From assembly GCA_017381835.1 (NCBI GenBank), contig JAFOBK010000164.1, forward strand, positions 1 through 9,114: a stretch of DNA of 9,114 nucleotides, written 5' to 3'. Origin of the DNA: Oscillospiraceae bacterium (GTDB lineage Bacteria; Bacillota_A; Clostridia; Oscillospirales; Oscillospiraceae). Positions within the stretch are counted from its first letter, which is position 1; each line of letters starts with the position of its first letter. Positions 1-5,929 of the stretch are shown here, in pieces. The notes beneath the pieces were generated by a model that saw only the letters and a program-made list of their open reading frames with translations, had not been told where the DNA came from and searched no databases. Position numbers and translations under genes: made by a program.

Positions 1-159
1 CAGATTGAAAAGCTGTTTGAAGGCCAGAATGTTGAGGTCGAGTATGTGACCCACGTAGAGCTGAAGGCCCAGACTCACGACTGCAAGGCAGTCATTCGTA
101 CCGGAGAAACGACCCCCTATGCAAATATCATTTTGCAGGCAGGTTGTATTTTTGCATAA
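1..159 (+). CDS. rbsD: D-ribose pyranase RbsD, C-terminal part (5' end outside window)
   Basis: The last 52 codons of a gene are open from base 1 to a TAA at 157-159. RbsD is a cytoplasmic enzyme that interconverts the beta-pyranose and beta-furanose forms of D-ribose, supplying the form that ribokinase uses. The visible end contains the family's C-terminal signature: a C-K-A-V-I-R-T-G-E stretch, then P-Y-A-N-I-I-L and a short tail. E. coli RbsD ends almost the same way (AVIRSGE, then SPYANIIL). The gene lies 30 nt upstream of rbsA, as in the classical rbsDACBK order, which supports the assignment. The N-terminal catalytic His region is not in the window, so activity cannot be judged. The operon promoter and any rbsR regulator must lie further upstream. 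Confidence 0.93.
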   Translation, partial: QIEKLFEGQNVEVEYVTHVELKAQTHDCKAVIRTGETTPYANIILQAGCIFA

Positions 160-170
160 AAACCAGGAAC

Positions 171-176
171 AGGAGG
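171..176 (+). promoter_or_regulatory. Ribosome binding site of rbsA
   Basis: AGGAGG lies 13 nt before the ATG at 190. The sequence is a perfect core, but the spacing is longer than the usual 6-10 nt. No other in-frame start fits the RbsA N-terminus better. Confidence 0.6.
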
Positions 177-189
177 AGCAAGCGAAGTT

Positions 190-1677
190 ATGCAAATCGA
201 AATGCGTGGCATCGACAAGGCCTTTGGTACCAACCAGGTTTTGAAAAATGCCGGATTTGAACTTCGGGATGGCGAGATCCATGCGCTGATGGGCGAAAAT
301 GGCGCAGGTAAATCCACCCTGATGAAAATCCTGACCGGTGTGTATACACGGGATGCAGGTACTGTCATAGTAGACGGACAGGAAGTCGTCTACAAAAGTC
401 CTCAGGAAGCAGAAAAGGCCGGCATCGTGTTCATCTATCAGGAACTGAACGTGCTGTTTGACCTGACCGTTGAGGAAAACCTCTTCATGGGCAAGGAAAT
501 CACCAAGGGCTTCGGTGTCTGCGACAAGAAGGCTATGCGTGCAAAGGCCCAGGAGGTCATGGACAAGATGGGTGTTAACATCCCCGTCAACGCAGTTATG
601 TCCGACTTGTCCGTCGGACAGCAGCAGATGGTAGAAATCTGCAAGGCACTGATGGTAGATGCCAAGGTGCTGATCATGGACGAACCCACCGCCGCTCTGA
701 CCGAGTCCGAGACCCAGGTTCTGTTTGAGGTTATCGAGTCTCTGAAGGCAAAGGGTGTCTCCATTGTTTACATTTCCCACAGAATGGAAGAAATCTTCCA
801 GCTGTGCGACCGTATCACCATTCTGCGCGACGGTCAGTATGTGGGCACTGAGAATATCAAGGACATCACCATGGACGGTGTTGTGCAGATGATGATCGGC
901 CGTGAGATCGGCGAGCGTTATCCCCAGCGCAACGTACAGATTGGTGAGGAAGTCATCCGCGTTGAAGGCCTGACCCACGAGAAGATGTTCAAGGATGTAA
1001 ACTTCTCCGTAAGAGCCGGTGAGGTTCTGGGTGTTTCCGGTCTGATGGGTGCAGGTCGTACCGAGATCATGCAGGCTATCTTCGGCAACCTGCCTATCGT
1101 CTCCGGCAAGGTCTTCATCGAGGGCAAGGAAGTACATATCAAGAATCCCAAGCAGGCTATCGAGGCCGGCATCGGTTTCATTACCGAAGACCGCAAGACC
1201 GAGGGCCTTCTGCTGGAAAAGAGCATTGCTGAGAATATCGAGCTGTGCAACCTGGGCAAGGTCTCCAAGCGGAGTGTTCTGTCCAAGTCCAAGGGCGCCG
1301 CTCTGGTAAAGAAGGGCATTGAAGAATTCCGCATTCGCTGCTTCGGTCCCGACCACGAGTGCAACAACCTGTCCGGCGGTAATCAGCAGAAGGTTGTTCT
1401 GGCAAAGTGGATCTACACCGATCCCAAGATCCTGATTCTGGACGAGCCCACCAGAGGCGTGGACATCGGCGCCAAGAAGGAAATTTACAGCGTTATCAAT
1501 GATCTGGCCGCAAAGGGCGTGGCTGTGATTATGGTTTCCTCGGAACTGCCTGAAGTTCTGGGCATGAGCGATCGGATCATGGTCGTCCATGAGGGACATG
1601 TAACCGGTATTATTGACGGTAAGACTGCAGATCAGGCAAAAGTTATGACACTCGCTACGGGAGGAAGTTTGGTATGA
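190..1677 (+). CDS. rbsA: Ribose ABC importer, ATP-binding protein RbsA
   Basis: This 495-residue protein is a double nucleotide-binding ATPase on the cytoplasmic face of the ribose importer and energises the RbsC permease. Domain 1 has Walker A G-E-N-G-A-G-K-S-T at residues 35-43, signature L-S-V-G-Q-Q-Q near 140-146, Walker B with D164-E165 and switch His197. Domain 2 has the degenerate P-loop G-L-M-G-A-G-R-T-E at 284-292, signature L-S-G-G-N-Q-Q-K at 394-401 and Walker B near 414-420. The switch His is missing in domain 2, where the motif reads V-S-S-E. One canonical and one degenerate site is normal for sugar importers of the RbsA/MglA/XylG type, and the length is typical. The rbsD/rbsC/rbsB/rbsK context makes ribose the expected substrate. 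The ATG at 190 fits the family N-terminus. The stop overlaps the rbsC start (ATGA), implying translational coupling. Confidence 0.96.
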   Translation: MQIEMRGIDKAFGTNQVLKNAGFELRDGEIHALMGENGAGKSTLMKILTGVYTRDAGTVIVDGQEVVYKSPQEAEKAGIVFIYQELNVLFDLTVEENLFMGKEITKGFGVCDKKAMRAKAQEVMDKMGVNIPVNAVMSDLSVGQQQMVEICKALMVDAKVLIMDEPTAALTESETQVLFEVIESLKAKGVSIVYISHRMEEIFQLCDRITILRDGQYVGTENIKDITMDGVVQMMIGREIGERYPQRNVQIGEEVIRVEGLTHEKMFKDVNFSVRAGEVLGVSGLMGAGRTEIMQAIFGNLPIVSGKVFIEGKEVHIKNPKQAIEAGIGFITEDRKTEGLLLEKSIAENIELCNLGKVSKRSVLSKSKGAALVKKGIEEFRIRCFGPDHECNNLSGGNQQKVVLAKWIYTDPKILILDEPTRGVDIGAKKEIYSVINDLAAKGVAVIMVSSELPEVLGMSDRIMVVHEGHVTGIIDGKTADQAKVMTLATGGSLV

Positions 1678-2645
1678 GACTCGATACAAAGAAATTAGGC
1701 GCTAAAATTAGCGAATATGCTGTGTTTATTGCACTGGTACTGCTGGTCGTGGCAATGATGATCTTCGCTGACGGCTTTGCAACCGGTTCTAACCTGCTGA
1801 ACCTGCTGCGTCAGGCAGCATTTAACGGTCTGATCGCCTTCGGTATGACCCTGGTCATTCTGTCTGACGGCATCGACCTGTCCGTTGGCTCCGTGTTCGC
1901 ACTGGCAGCCATTATCTGTGCTGAGCTGATCATGGCCGGTATGAACACCGTCCTGGCAGTTCTGATCGCGCTGGTCGCCGGTACTGCTCTGGGTCTGGTC
2001 AGCGGCTTCCTGGTGGCAAAGTGCCGCCTGCAGGCATTCATCGCAACCCTGATCACCATGACCGCTTACCGCGGCGTGGCTTACATCATCACTGACGGCC
2101 GTCCCATCTCCCGTCTGGCTGAGAGCGCAACCAGCGGTGCCTTCTTCTTCAAGGCTATGGGTAAGGGCAACCTGCTGATCTTCGAAACCATCAAGATCCC
2201 CATTCCCGCACTGATCCTGATCATCGCTTTCGTAGTTGTTTGGTTCGTTCTGACCAAGACCACTTTCGGCCGCCGCATCTACGCTACCGGTTCCAACGCA
2301 AAGTGCGCAAAGCTGGTTGGTGTTGACACCGCTAAGATCAAGATGGCATGCTACGGCATTTCCGGTTTCCTGGCTTCTCTGGCAGGCCTGCTGATGTGCT
2401 CCCGTCTGAATGCTGCTCAGCCCACCTTCGGCGACGGCTATGAACTGGATGCAATCGCTGCAACCGCTCTGGGCGGCACTTCCATGTCCGGCGGCCGCGG
2501 TAAGATCACCGGCACCATCGCAGGTGTTCTGATCATTGCTGTTCTGAACAACGGTATGAACATCATGAACATTTCTTCCTACTACCAGCAGGTCGTTAAG
2601 GCTGTGGTCATTCTGGTGGCAGTTCTGTCCGACCGCAAGAGATAA
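1674..2645 (+). CDS. rbsC: Ribose ABC importer, permease RbsC
   Basis: This 323-residue, very hydrophobic protein belongs to the branched-chain/sugar permease family (BPD_transp_2). It is expected to act as a membrane homodimer forming the ribose channel. Hydrophobic segments are visible at about residues 15-32, 48-63, 72-90, 93-115, 121-140, 176-194, 225-242, 280-292 and 306-318. Family landmarks are the I-D-L-S-V-G-S motif at 67-73, the cytoplasmic coupling loop around 203-217 (A-T-G-S-N-A-K-C-A-K-L-V-G-V) that contacts the ATPase, and the L-G-G-T-S-M-S-G-G-R-G segment at 266-276. The start codon overlaps the rbsA stop by 4 nt. A GGGAGG site at 1659-1664, inside the rbsA end, serves as its ribosome binding site with 9 nt spacing. 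Length and motifs are ordinary, and nothing suggests a change to suit the double-domain binding protein downstream. Confidence 0.95.
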   Translation: MRLDTKKLGAKISEYAVFIALVLLVVAMMIFADGFATGSNLLNLLRQAAFNGLIAFGMTLVILSDGIDLSVGSVFALAAIICAELIMAGMNTVLAVLIALVAGTALGLVSGFLVAKCRLQAFIATLITMTAYRGVAYIITDGRPISRLAESATSGAFFFKAMGKGNLLIFETIKIPIPALILIIAFVVVWFVLTKTTFGRRIYATGSNAKCAKLVGVDTAKIKMACYGISGFLASLAGLLMCSRLNAAQPTFGDGYELDAIAATALGGTSMSGGRGKITGTIAGVLIIAVLNNGMNIMNISSYYQQVVKAVVILVAVLSDRKR

Positions 2646-2647
2646 GC

Positions 2648-2654
2648 AAGGAGG
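2648..2654 (+). promoter_or_regulatory. Ribosome binding site of rbsB
   Basis: AAGGAGG lies 10 nt before the ATG at 2665, inside the 19-nt rbsC-rbsB gap. It is a near-perfect anti-16S match and fits the high expression expected of a binding protein. Confidence 0.75.
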
Positions 2655-2664
2655 CAATTACATT

Positions 2665-4443
2665 ATGAAAAAAGTATTCGCACTGATTCTGTGCCTGGCA
2701 ATGATGATTTCCATGGCCGGTTGTGTCAGAATCGTTATCGACGGTGAAGAATCCTCCGTCCAGGTTTCCGCAAACGGCACTATCGGTCTGTCCGTTTCCA
2801 CTCAGAACAACCCCTTCTTCGTCTCCCTGGTAGAAGGCGCTGAGAAGCAGGCTGCCGCACTGGGTGTCAAGATTACTGTTGCTGACGCAGGCGATGACGC
2901 CGCAAAGCAGACCTCCGATATCGAAGACCTGGTTGCTTCCGGTATCTCCGTTCTGATCGTTAACCCCGTTGACTCCGACGCTGTTACCGGCGCTGTGGAG
3001 TTTGCTAAGTCCAAGGGCGTTAAGGTTATCTCCGTCGACCGTGCTGTCAACGGCACCGAGATCGAGTGCCAGATCGCATCTGACAACGTACTGGGCGCTG
3101 AGCTGGCTACCCAGTTCATCGTAGACACCCTGGGCGAAGGCGCAGTTGTCGCTGAGCTGGAAGGTGTTACCGGCGCATCCGCTGCCATCGACCGCTCTCA
3201 GGGCTTCCACAACATCGCAGACGCTAAGCTGCAGGTTGTTGCCCGCCAGACCGCTAACTTTGCCCGTGCTGAAGGCATGTCCGTCATGGAAAACATGCTG
3301 CAGGCTAACCCCGACATCCAGGCTGTCTTCGCCGCTAACGACGAAATGGCTCTGGGCGCAATGGAAGCTATCACCGGTGCCGGCAAGGACATCATGGTTG
3401 TTGGCTTCGACGCTACCGACGACGCTATCGCATCCATCAAGGCTGGCCAGATGGCTGGTACCATTGCACAGCAGCCTGCTCTGATCGGCTCTACCGCTGT
3501 TACCAACGCACTGAAGCTGATCAACGGCGAGACCATCGAAAAGTCCATCCCCGTTGAAGTTACCCTGGTTACCATTGACAATGTTGAGACCTTTGCAGAG
3601 CTGGAAGAGGCTACCGCTGTTGTGGGCGACGGCTCCATCGGCCTGGCTGTTTCCACTCAGAACAACCCCTTCTTCGTTACCCTGGTTGAGGGTGCTCAGA
3701 AGGCAGCTGACGCTGCAGGTGTTAAGCTGACTGTTGCTGACGCAGGCGATGACGCTGCTAAGCAGACCGCTGACATCGAAGACCTGGTTGCTTCCGGCAT
3801 CTCCGTTCTGATCGTTAACCCTGTTGACTCCGACGCTGTTACCGGCGCTGTAGAGTTTGCTAAGTCTAAGGGCGTTAAGGTCATCGCTGTTGACCGCGCT
3901 GTCAACGGCACCGAGATCGAATGCCAGATCGCATCCGATAACGTTCTGGGCGCTGAGCTGGCTACCCAGTTCATCGTAGACACTCTGGGCGAAGGCGCAA
4001 TCGTTGCTGAGCTGGAAGGTGTCACCGGCGCATCCGCTGCCATCGACCGCAGCACCGGTTTCCACAACATCGCAGACGCTAAGCTGCAGGTTGTTGCCCG
4101 TCAGACCGCTAACTTTGCCCGTGCTGAAGGCATGTCCGTCATGGAAAACATGCTGCAGGCTAACCCCGATATCCAGGGTGTCTTCGCTGCTAACGACGAA
4201 ATGGCACTGGGCGCAATGGAAGCTATCTCCGGCGCAGGCAAGAATATTATGGTTGTCGGCTTCGACGCTACCGACGATGCCATCGAGTCTATCAAGGCTG
4301 GCCAGATGGCTGGTACCATCGCACAGCAGCCCGACCTGATCGGTTCCACCGCTGTGGAGTACGCTCTGAAGCTGATCGCTGGTGAGAGCATTCCCAAGTC
4401 TGTTCCTGTTGAAGTTACCCTGATCACCAAGGACAACGCCTAA
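2665..4443 (+). CDS. rbsB: Tandem double-domain ribose-binding lipoprotein (RbsB-RbsB)
   Basis: This 592-residue surface lipoprotein delivers ribose to RbsC. Usual RbsB is about 300 residues. Residues 1-20 form a lipoprotein signal (lipobox M-A-G-C, Cys20). Residues 38-306 are one full type I periplasmic-binding domain, 307-322 an acidic linker, and 323-591 a second full domain. The two align without gaps at offset 285, with 25 differences in 269 positions (about 91% identical). By alignment to E. coli RbsB, domain 1 keeps all contact residues: N49, F51, F52, N100, D125, R126, R177, F199, N225, D249 and Q269. Domain 2 keeps the same set at +285 (N334 to Q554). Both should therefore bind ribose, which is inference. 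Most changes lie in the first 47 and last 70 residues of each domain. Codon use is strongly biased, implying high expression. Confidence 0.93.
   Translation: MKKVFALILCLAMMISMAGCVRIVIDGEESSVQVSANGTIGLSVSTQNNPFFVSLVEGAEKQAAALGVKITVADAGDDAAKQTSDIEDLVASGISVLIVNPVDSDAVTGAVEFAKSKGVKVISVDRAVNGTEIECQIASDNVLGAELATQFIVDTLGEGAVVAELEGVTGASAAIDRSQGFHNIADAKLQVVARQTANFARAEGMSVMENMLQANPDIQAVFAANDEMALGAMEAITGAGKDIMVVGFDATDDAIASIKAGQMAGTIAQQPALIGSTAVTNALKLINGETIEKSIPVEVTLVTIDNVETFAELEEATAVVGDGSIGLAVSTQNNPFFVTLVEGAQKAADAAGVKLTVADAGDDAAKQTADIEDLVASGISVLIVNPVDSDAVTGAVEFAKSKGVKVIAVDRAVNGTEIECQIASDNVLGAELATQFIVDTLGEGAIVAELEGVTGASAAIDRSTGFHNIADAKLQVVARQTANFARAEGMSVMENMLQANPDIQGVFAANDEMALGAMEAISGAGKNIMVVGFDATDDAIESIKAGQMAGTIAQQPDLIGSTAVEYALKLIAGESIPKSVPVEVTLITKDNA
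2776..3582 (+). repeat. Tandem repeat unit 1 within rbsB
   Basis: This is the first copy of an 807-nt in-frame coding repeat (residues 38-306 of RbsB). Compared with unit 2 at 3631-4437 (offset 855 nt, no indels), a hand count gives about 99 nucleotide differences, or roughly 88% identity. They comprise 25 amino acid changes and about 48 silent codon changes. The longest exact block I checked is 68 nt (3247-3314). Confidence 0.93.
3631..4437 (+). repeat. Tandem repeat unit 2 within rbsB
   Basis: This is the second copy of the 807-nt in-frame repeat (residues 323-591). It is separated from unit 1 by 48 nt encoding the linker. It ends two codons before the rbsB stop, so the duplication covers one whole mature binding domain. 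Confidence 0.93.
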
Positions 4444-4452
4444 TACAACTGA

Positions 4453-4474
4453 CCGGAGGGCTTATGCCCTCCGG
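4453..4474 (+). promoter_or_regulatory. Intercistronic hairpin between rbsB and rbsK
   Basis: CCGGAGGG (4453-4460) and CCCTCCGG (4467-4474) form a perfect 8-bp stem. The first loop pair (C4461-G4466) extends it to 9 bp with a TTAT tetraloop. No T-run follows, so it is not a standard intrinsic terminator. It lies 9 nt after the rbsB stop and 4 nt before the rbsK ribosome binding site. By analogy with hairpins after binding-protein genes in other transport operons, it probably protects the rbsB message from 3' decay or lowers rbsK expression. That role is inference. Confidence 0.75.
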
Positions 4475-4490
4475 AAATAGGAGAATTCTT

Positions 4491-5378
4491 ATGAGAGTAT
4501 TGAATATCGGTTCTCTGAACATCGACTACGTCTACTCCGTAGACCATATCATTCTGCCCGGTGAAACCGAGGCTACCGGCTCCCGGAACACCTTCCTGGG
4601 CGGCAAGGGCATGAACCAGTCCTGCGCGCTGGCAAAGGCCGGTGTGGAAGTCTACCACGGCGGTATGATCGGCGAGGACGGCAAGATGTTCCTGGATGCC
4701 TGCAAGGAGTACGGCGTCCATGATGAATTCATCAAGATCGTGGACGGTCCTTCCGGCCACACCGTCATCCAGATCGACAAGAATGCCCAGAACAGCATTC
4801 TGCTCTTTGGCGGCGCTAACCAGAAGATGACCAAGGAGTTTATCGACGATGTACTGAGCCACTTCACTTCTGATGACATTCTGCTGCTGCAGAACGAAGT
4901 GAACCTGCTGCCCTACATTGTGGATACCGCTTATGAAAAGGGTATGCAGATCGCACTGAATCCCTCTCCCTTCAATGAGAAGCTGGATGCAGTGGATATG
5001 AAGAAGATCAGCATTTTCCTGCTGAACGAAGTGGAAGGTTTCCAGCTCACTGGTGAGAAGGAAACCGAGGCAATCATTGCCAAGCTCCGTGAACTGTTCC
5101 CCCATGCCCGGATCATGCTGACCCTGGGTAAGGATGGCGCAGTATATGTGGATGCTGAGCAGAAGATCTTCCAGCCCATCTTCAAGGTCAAGGCAGTGGA
5201 TACCACTGCAGCCGGCGATACCTTCACCGGTTACTTCCTGGCAGGTCTTGCTGAGGGTCTTCCCATGGAGCAGGTGCTGCGGATGAGCGCCAAGGCATCT
5301 TCCATTGCTGTTACCCGTGAGGGTGCAGTTCCCTCCATCCCTTACCGTGCAGAAGTTCTGGAAGCTCTGCAGGCATAA
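4491..5378 (+). CDS. rbsK: Ribokinase RbsK
   Basis: This 295-residue PfkB-family sugar kinase phosphorylates D-ribose at O5 with ATP in the cytoplasm, feeding the pentose phosphate pathway. Visible motifs are the N-terminal substrate motif G-G-K-G-M-N-Q-S at residues 37-44, N-P-S-P at 157-160, N-E-V-E-G at 179-183, the nucleotide-site T-L-G-K-D-G-A at 211-217 and the C-terminal signature D-T-T-A-A-G-D-T-F at 237-245 with catalytic Asp243. The tail A-V-T-R-E-G-A-V-P-S resembles the monovalent-cation and adenine region of E. coli RbsK. The start is set at 4491 because AGGAG at 4479-4483 sits 7 nt upstream and the protein then begins M-R-V-L-N-I-G-S-L-N like its family. An in-frame ATG at 4464 falls in the hairpin loop and would add nine unrelated residues. 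It is the last gene of the rbs operon. Confidence 0.95.
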   Translation: MRVLNIGSLNIDYVYSVDHIILPGETEATGSRNTFLGGKGMNQSCALAKAGVEVYHGGMIGEDGKMFLDACKEYGVHDEFIKIVDGPSGHTVIQIDKNAQNSILLFGGANQKMTKEFIDDVLSHFTSDDILLLQNEVNLLPYIVDTAYEKGMQIALNPSPFNEKLDAVDMKKISIFLLNEVEGFQLTGEKETEAIIAKLRELFPHARIMLTLGKDGAVYVDAEQKIFQPIFKVKAVDTTAAGDTFTGYFLAGLAEGLPMEQVLRMSAKASSIAVTREGAVPSIPYRAEVLEALQA

Positions 5379-5406
5379 TTAAGTAAATAACTACTCTCCT
5401 TTCCAA

Positions 5407-5452
5407 AATAGCCGCAAACGGATTTTCTCCGTTTGCGGCTATTGATCTTTTT
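5407..5452 (+). terminator. Intrinsic terminator of the rbs operon
   Basis: A perfect 16-bp stem pairs 5407-5422 (AATAGCCGCAAACGGA) with 5428-5443 across a TTTTC loop. TTTTT follows at 5448-5452. It starts 28 nt after the rbsK stop. An A-run at 5405-5408 on the upstream side could give weak activity on the minus strand too. Confidence 0.92.
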
Positions 5453-5484
5453 ATGTTACCGGTTAATATTTGGCAGATATCATC

Positions 5485-5520
5485 AAAAAACAAAAGGGTG
5501 CCCCGGAAGGCACCCTTTTC
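5485..5520 (-). terminator. Intrinsic terminator of the minus-strand regulator gene
   Basis: An 11-bp stem, AAAAGGGTGCC (5492-5502) with GGCACCCTTTT (5509-5519), encloses a 6-nt loop. Read on the minus strand it is followed by a T-rich run, the complement of AAAAAACAAAA at 5485-5495. It lies 25 nt beyond the stop of the minus-strand gene and converges on the rbs terminator. Confidence 0.88.
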
Positions 5521-5544
5521 CTTATAAGATTGGGATCGGTCGGT

Positions 5545-5802
5545 TCAGCCTTCGCTGACCACAGCAGAGTAAGCTGTTTTGACACTGACACCGGGGAGGT
5601 TGCCGATCTTGCCGGACATAGAGGAGATGGCATCCTGGGGCGCATCCAGGGCAATGGAGATAATATTGATTTTCTTCTCCCGATAGGGGATGCCCATTCT
5701 GCCGATGATATACTGTCCGTTTTCATGCAAAATCTGATTGAGTTTCTCCACACTCTCCGGATTTTCCACGATAATACTCATAACTGCCACTCTGGTTGCC
5801 AT
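5545..5802 (-). CDS. TM1266-family putative regulator of the iron-only hydrogenase system
   Basis: This 85-residue protein resembles the TM1266 family, small ACT/ferredoxin-like-fold proteins annotated as putative regulators of the [FeFe]-hydrogenase system. Matching features are the N-terminal I-V-E-N at 11-14, the core Y-I-I-G-R-M-G-I-P-Y-R at 31-41, G-K-I-G-N-L at 64-69 and the G-V-S-V-K end of the domain at 71-75. Length is typical. The ATG at 5802 is preceded by AGGAGG (5811-5816 on this strand) at 8 nt spacing. The gene stands alone with its own promoter and terminator. No hydrogenase or hydE/F/G maturation gene is visible within the window, although family members are often found near those genes. 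The family's molecular action is poorly known; no DNA-binding domain is apparent, so it may act through a ligand or protein partner. The family call is by recall of conserved motifs, not by search. Confidence 0.85.
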   Translation of the reverse strand: MATRVAVMSIIVENPESVEKLNQILHENGQYIIGRMGIPYREKKINIISIALDAPQDAISSMSGKIGNLPGVSVKTAYSAVVSEG

Positions 5803-5833
5803 AGGAAATACCTCCTAATGATACTTTAATTGT

Positions 5834-5862
5834 ATAGTAGCAAAGAAGATTTTATTTGTCCA
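5834..5862 (-). promoter_or_regulatory. Promoter of the TM1266-family gene
   Basis: On the minus strand, TGGACA (5857-5862) is followed after exactly 17 nt by TACTAT (5834-5839), with an extended TG one base upstream of the -10. It sits about 30 nt upstream of the start codon, so the 5' leader is short. Confidence 0.7.
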
Positions 5863-5879
5863 GTCTATTATCTTTCTCT

Positions 5880-5908
5880 TTACCGGGACGGTCCTGCCGT
5901 GATATACT
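5880..5908 (+). promoter_or_regulatory. Possible promoter of the D-2-hydroxyacid dehydrogenase gene
   Basis: TATACT at 5903-5908 is a good -10. The -35 is weak: TTACCG at 5880-5885 with 17 nt spacing, or TTTACC one base earlier. The spacer contains an ACGG-N5-CCGT inverted repeat (5888-5900) that could bind an activator or repressor. It lies in the shared divergent gap with the TM1266-family gene. Confidence 0.45.
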
Positions 5909-5929
5909 CACCGAAAAGGAGTGGATACT

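Noticed and set aside
1039..1065. Degenerate second Walker A in RbsA as a possible inactivating change
   Set aside because: A G-x-x-G-A-G-R-T second P-loop is normal in the RbsA/MglA/XylG sugar ATPase family.
2608..4065. A 485-codon open frame on the minus strand opposite rbsB (and a 320-codon one opposite rbsC at 1695-2657)
   Set aside because: These are by-products of codon bias. The sense genes almost never use TTA, CTA or TCA, so the antisense frame lacks stops. The translations are low-complexity (rich in Gln, Ser, Asp, Gly), match no family I know, and lie under clear sense genes.
2665..4443. Assembly error as the cause of the rbsB duplication
   Set aside because: The halves differ at about 12% of nucleotides with no indels, stay in frame, are joined by a unique linker and are mostly silently diverged. 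A misassembly would give near-identical copies.
4464..4490. Upstream in-frame ATG for rbsK at 4464
   Set aside because: It lies in the loop of the rbsB-rbsK hairpin, has no suitable ribosome binding site and adds residues absent from ribokinases. The ATG at 4491 has AGGAG at 7 nt.
5470..5829. A 119-codon + strand frame over the terminator region and TM1266-family gene
   Set aside because: It runs through a strong minus-strand terminator and antisense to a recognisable family protein, and has no ribosome binding site.
5921..5929. GTG start at 5921 for the 2-hydroxyacid dehydrogenase
   Set aside because: The GTG overlaps the AAGGAG ribosome binding site that serves the ATG at 5930.
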